NCBI GenBank assembly: GCA_965370435.1
Contig: CBDUUP010000239.1
Span: 1-7,173, forward strand
From: CBDUUP01 sp965370435
GTDB lineage: Bacteria > Chloroflexota > Anaerolineae > Anaerolineales > UBA11579
Direction: 5' to 3'
DNA length: 7,173 nt
Positions 5,744 to 7,173 of the stretch are shown here, one piece after another; the first letter of the stretch is position 1, and each line of letters opens with the position of its first letter. Both the position numbers and the translations under genes were made by a program. The notes under the pieces were generated by a model. That model worked only from the letters and a program-made list of their open reading frames with translations, was not told the origin of the DNA and did not search any database.

Positions 5744-5932
5744 ATGGCTGACAATAAAATTGATGAAACTCCCCTGGGGGATATGGCTGCTATCCATGAA
5801 GAGATGAAGATACACACTGTATATTTGAAAAGCATCAGCCGTTTGGTAATTGCTATAACATTTGTTGCGTCGGCGGTCTTGTTGTTGTTAATTGTAACCA
5901 TACTCCTGGTGTTTGTCGGCTTGTTTGTGTAA
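5744..5932 (+). CDS. small tail-anchored membrane protein, hypothetical
   Basis: This 62-residue protein has a charged N-terminal part (1-33; MADNKIDETP and a helical, Glu/Lys-rich segment) and one long hydrophobic stretch from about residue 34 to the C-terminus (LVIAITFVASAVLLLL and onward). That predicts a single membrane span with the N-terminus in the cytoplasm and almost no residues beyond it. The ATG at 5744 has AAGGAG (5729-5734) nine bases upstream. The hydrophobic segment is rich in Val, Leu and Ile, and codon use is more A/T-rich than in the neighbouring large genes. I do not recognise a family. Its shape is common among small bacterial membrane proteins that modulate partners, but no partner is evident here. 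A type I toxin is conceivable from size and shape, yet no antisense RNA promoter is visible. Confidence 0.65.
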   Translation: MADNKIDETPLGDMAAIHEEMKIHTVYLKSISRLVIAITFVASAVLLLLIVTILLVFVGLFV

Positions 5933-5987
5933 CTTGGGACCCTAAGTTAGTGTTATGTCAATCACGATTTGACAGGTTGATGTCCGC

Positions 5988-6078
5988 CAACCTTGCGAAG
6001 GTTGATTAGCAAAATCACTTAATTTGCCCTAGAGAACTGTTTTTTACCAAGTATGAAGCCTGAGCAACCTTCGCAAGG
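5988..6078. repeat. pair of CAACCTT-type palindromes
   Basis: The first copy (5988-6004) is a perfect palindrome with arms CAACCTT and AAGGTTG around GCG. The second (6065-6078), CAACCTTCGCAAGG, is the exact reverse complement of 5991-6004, so the two also form a 14-bp inverted repeat with about 60 bases between. They look like two insertions of one dispersed palindrome or the arms of a small miniature element. No transposase frame lies between them. Confidence 0.65.
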
Positions 6079-6197
6079 CTTTGGGCAACTCTGCGATTGA
6101 GCATTGACAGAACACTAGTCCAACCAGAAGAATCCTGGTTTGAGGGCGTTGGGCTTTCTGGGGGAGTAAGGGGATATGTTGTCTTTTATTTGTCGCG

Positions 6198-6220
6198 GAG
6201 ACGACCCGCCGGGTCGTCTC
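6198..6220. repeat. short palindromic repeat, copy 2
   Basis: Perfect 10-bp arms GAGACGACCC (6198-6207) and GGGTCGTCTC (6211-6220) enclose the loop GCC. It is the same element as 5578-5600, which keeps only eight paired bases. It lies 43 bases before the start codon of the dehydrogenase gene, so it would form a hairpin in that gene's leader if transcription starts upstream of it. Confidence 0.75.
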
Positions 6221-6262
6221 TATGTGTATGATGGATTCAATGATTGGATAAGGAGAAAATTC

Positions 6263-7072
6263 ATGAGCGAATCTGTGTTTCGGGAGAACGTGGTCGTCAT
6301 AACAGGGGCTTCCAGCGGTATTGGGCGGGAGTTGGCTTATCAATTGGCCGATCAGGGGGCCTGGTTGGCGCTGGGAGCGCGCCGGGTGGACCGCCTGGAG
6401 GCGGTGGCGGAGGAATGCCGCCAGCGCGGGGGTCGGGTCATAACGGTACCCACCGATGTGGGAGAGGAGAGCCAATGCCAGACTCTCATCCGGCGCACGG
6501 TGGAGGAGTATGGCAGGATCAATACCCTGGTCAACAACGCCGGGACCACCATGTGGGCGATGTTTGAAGATATGCAAACTCTGGTTCCATTTGATGACGT
6601 GATGCGGGTGAACTATCTGGGGAGCGTGTACTGCACTTATTTCGCCCTGCCGTATCTCAAGGAGAGCGCGGGGCGGATCGTGGCGGTGTCCAGCGTGGCG
6701 GGGTTGACCGGCGTCCCCACCCGGAGCGGCTACGTCGCCAGCAAGCACGCTATGGCGGGTTTTTTCGATACGCTGCGGATCGAGTTGGCCGGGTATGGCG
6801 TGAGCGTGACGATGGTGCATCCTGATTTTGTCCAGACCGAGACGCGGATGAAGGCTGCCGGCCCGGACGGCAAACCTATCGAACGCAGCCCGGTGCGGGA
6901 AAGTAAAGTGATGACGGCGGAGGCTTGCGTCCGCATTTTGCTCAAGGCCGCGGCCCGCCGCCAACGCCGGGTGTTGATGTCGTCGCGCAGCAAGGTTTTG
7001 ATCTGGGTCAAGCTGATCGCGCCGGGATTGGTGGATCGTATCGCCCGGAGGGCCATCGAGCGGGGGCGATGA
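6263..7072 (+). CDS. short-chain dehydrogenase/reductase (SDR), classical type
   Basis: A 269-residue NAD(P)-dependent oxidoreductase with the full classical SDR motif set: cofactor loop TGASSGIG (14-21), NNAG (91-94), N117 in VNYLG, catalytic S144 in VSSVAG, and Y157-x3-K161 in SGYVASK. The tetrad N-S-Y-K is complete, so the enzyme should be active. An arginine pair after the second strand (GARR, 38-41) suggests NADP(H) preference. The region after the active site (HPDFVQTE) and the basic, partly hydrophobic C-terminus (KVLIWVKLIAPGLVDRIARR) resemble DltE/COG0300-type SDRs, some of which associate with membranes. The substrate cannot be inferred. The frame extends upstream to ATG 6176, but that extension runs through the palindrome at 6198, while ATG 6263 has AAGGAG (6250-6255) seven bases away. 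I therefore choose 6263. Confidence 0.93.
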   Translation: MSESVFRENVVVITGASSGIGRELAYQLADQGAWLALGARRVDRLEAVAEECRQRGGRVITVPTDVGEESQCQTLIRRTVEEYGRINTLVNNAGTTMWAMFEDMQTLVPFDDVMRVNYLGSVYCTYFALPYLKESAGRIVAVSSVAGLTGVPTRSGYVASKHAMAGFFDTLRIELAGYGVSVTMVHPDFVQTETRMKAAGPDGKPIERSPVRESKVMTAEACVRILLKAAARRQRRVLMSSRSKVLIWVKLIAPGLVDRIARRAIERGR

Positions 7073-7086
7073 ATCTGATATTTTGC

Positions 7087-7115
7087 TTGCAATCAAGGAA
7101 ACAATCCAGTATACT
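7087..7115 (+). promoter_or_regulatory. promoter for a gene beyond the window
   Basis: TTGCAA (7087-7092) and TATACT (7110-7115) are separated by 17 bases, starting 15 bases after the dehydrogenase stop codon. A small hairpin follows (TCGCC/GGCGA around 7125-7142), then two adjacent ATG codons at 7162 and 7165 just before the window ends. No clear ribosome-binding site precedes them, so I do not call a partial gene. Confidence 0.6.
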
Positions 7116-7173
7116 AGGGCAATACCTTCGCCAATTAAGGCGAGTTAGTAAGCACATTAACATGATGAATACG

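Larger units (their letters stand above)
5930..6262. other. gene-poor interval with several inverted repeats
   Basis: No gene is supported. It begins with a hairpin covering the stop codon of the small membrane protein (arms TAACTT 5930-5935 and AAGTTA 5944-5949), then a TGTCAA/TTGACA inverted repeat (5956-5961 and 5969-5974). Next come two copies of a CAACCTT palindrome (5988-6004 and 6065-6078) and the GAGACGACCC palindrome (6198-6220). None is followed by a convincing T-tract. TTGACA at 5969 and 6110 lacks a matching -10 box, so I cannot place the promoter of the dehydrogenase gene. Confidence 0.5.

Noticed and set aside
6110..6138. TTGACA as a promoter for the SDR gene
   Set aside because: No -10-like hexamer occurs 15-19 bases downstream.
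6176..6262. Upstream extension of the SDR gene to ATG 6176
   Set aside because: The 29 extra codons run through a palindromic repeat and precede the normal SDR N-terminus; the ATG at 6263 has the better ribosome-binding site.
6044..7096. 350-codon minus-strand frame opposite the SDR gene
   Set aside because: It is antisense to a complete SDR motif set and rich in His, Arg and Pro; no start signal was seen.

Overview
The window looks like ordinary chromosomal DNA from a GC-rich bacterium. The short palindromic repeats, the class A RNase P RNA and the mix of genes fit a member of the Chloroflexota (Anaerolineae-like). That placement is inference from gene content and repeat style. No phage, transposase, integrase or CRISPR array is visible.

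Left part (1-2361): a strong sigma70-type promoter is overlaid by two near-identical 16-bp ArsR-style operator boxes and drives an arsenite S-adenosylmethionine methyltransferase (arsM). About 150 bases further on, a well-placed ribosome-binding site and ATG open a frame that resembles the first ~28 residues of a carboxymuconolactone decarboxylase/AhpD-like protein. The frame then runs into the 3' end of a convergent gene. That gene, on the minus strand, is a saccharopine dehydrogenase-like reductase without its N-terminal nucleotide-binding motif. Its 5' end abuts the 3' end of rnpB. Both ends of this block look like rearrangement scars.

Middle (2362-5045): the RNase P RNA gene (rnpB, minus strand) is clearly recognisable, with a complete promoter and a 10-bp P1 helix closing its ends. 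Upstream on the same strand is a large B12-binding-domain-like radical SAM protein of the TIGR03960 type. It ends in an intrinsic terminator placed just before the rnpB promoter. rnpB and the radical SAM gene share the same 13-base U-rich tail, which forms a direct repeat flanking rnpB.

Right part (5046-7173): divergent from the radical SAM gene are an 84-residue protein with a Cys2/His2 metal-binding pattern, a 62-residue tail-anchored membrane protein, and a classical short-chain dehydrogenase/reductase. They are separated by two gene-poor stretches of about 315 and 330 bases holding palindromic repeats. A good promoter after the dehydrogenase points to a further gene beyond the window.

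The genes do not form one pathway. The best-supported regulatory unit is arsenic-responsive control of arsM. The most unusual features are the broken genes on each side of the saccharopine dehydrogenase block, the duplicated terminator tail around rnpB, and the palindrome families. I see no convincing undescribed multi-gene system.
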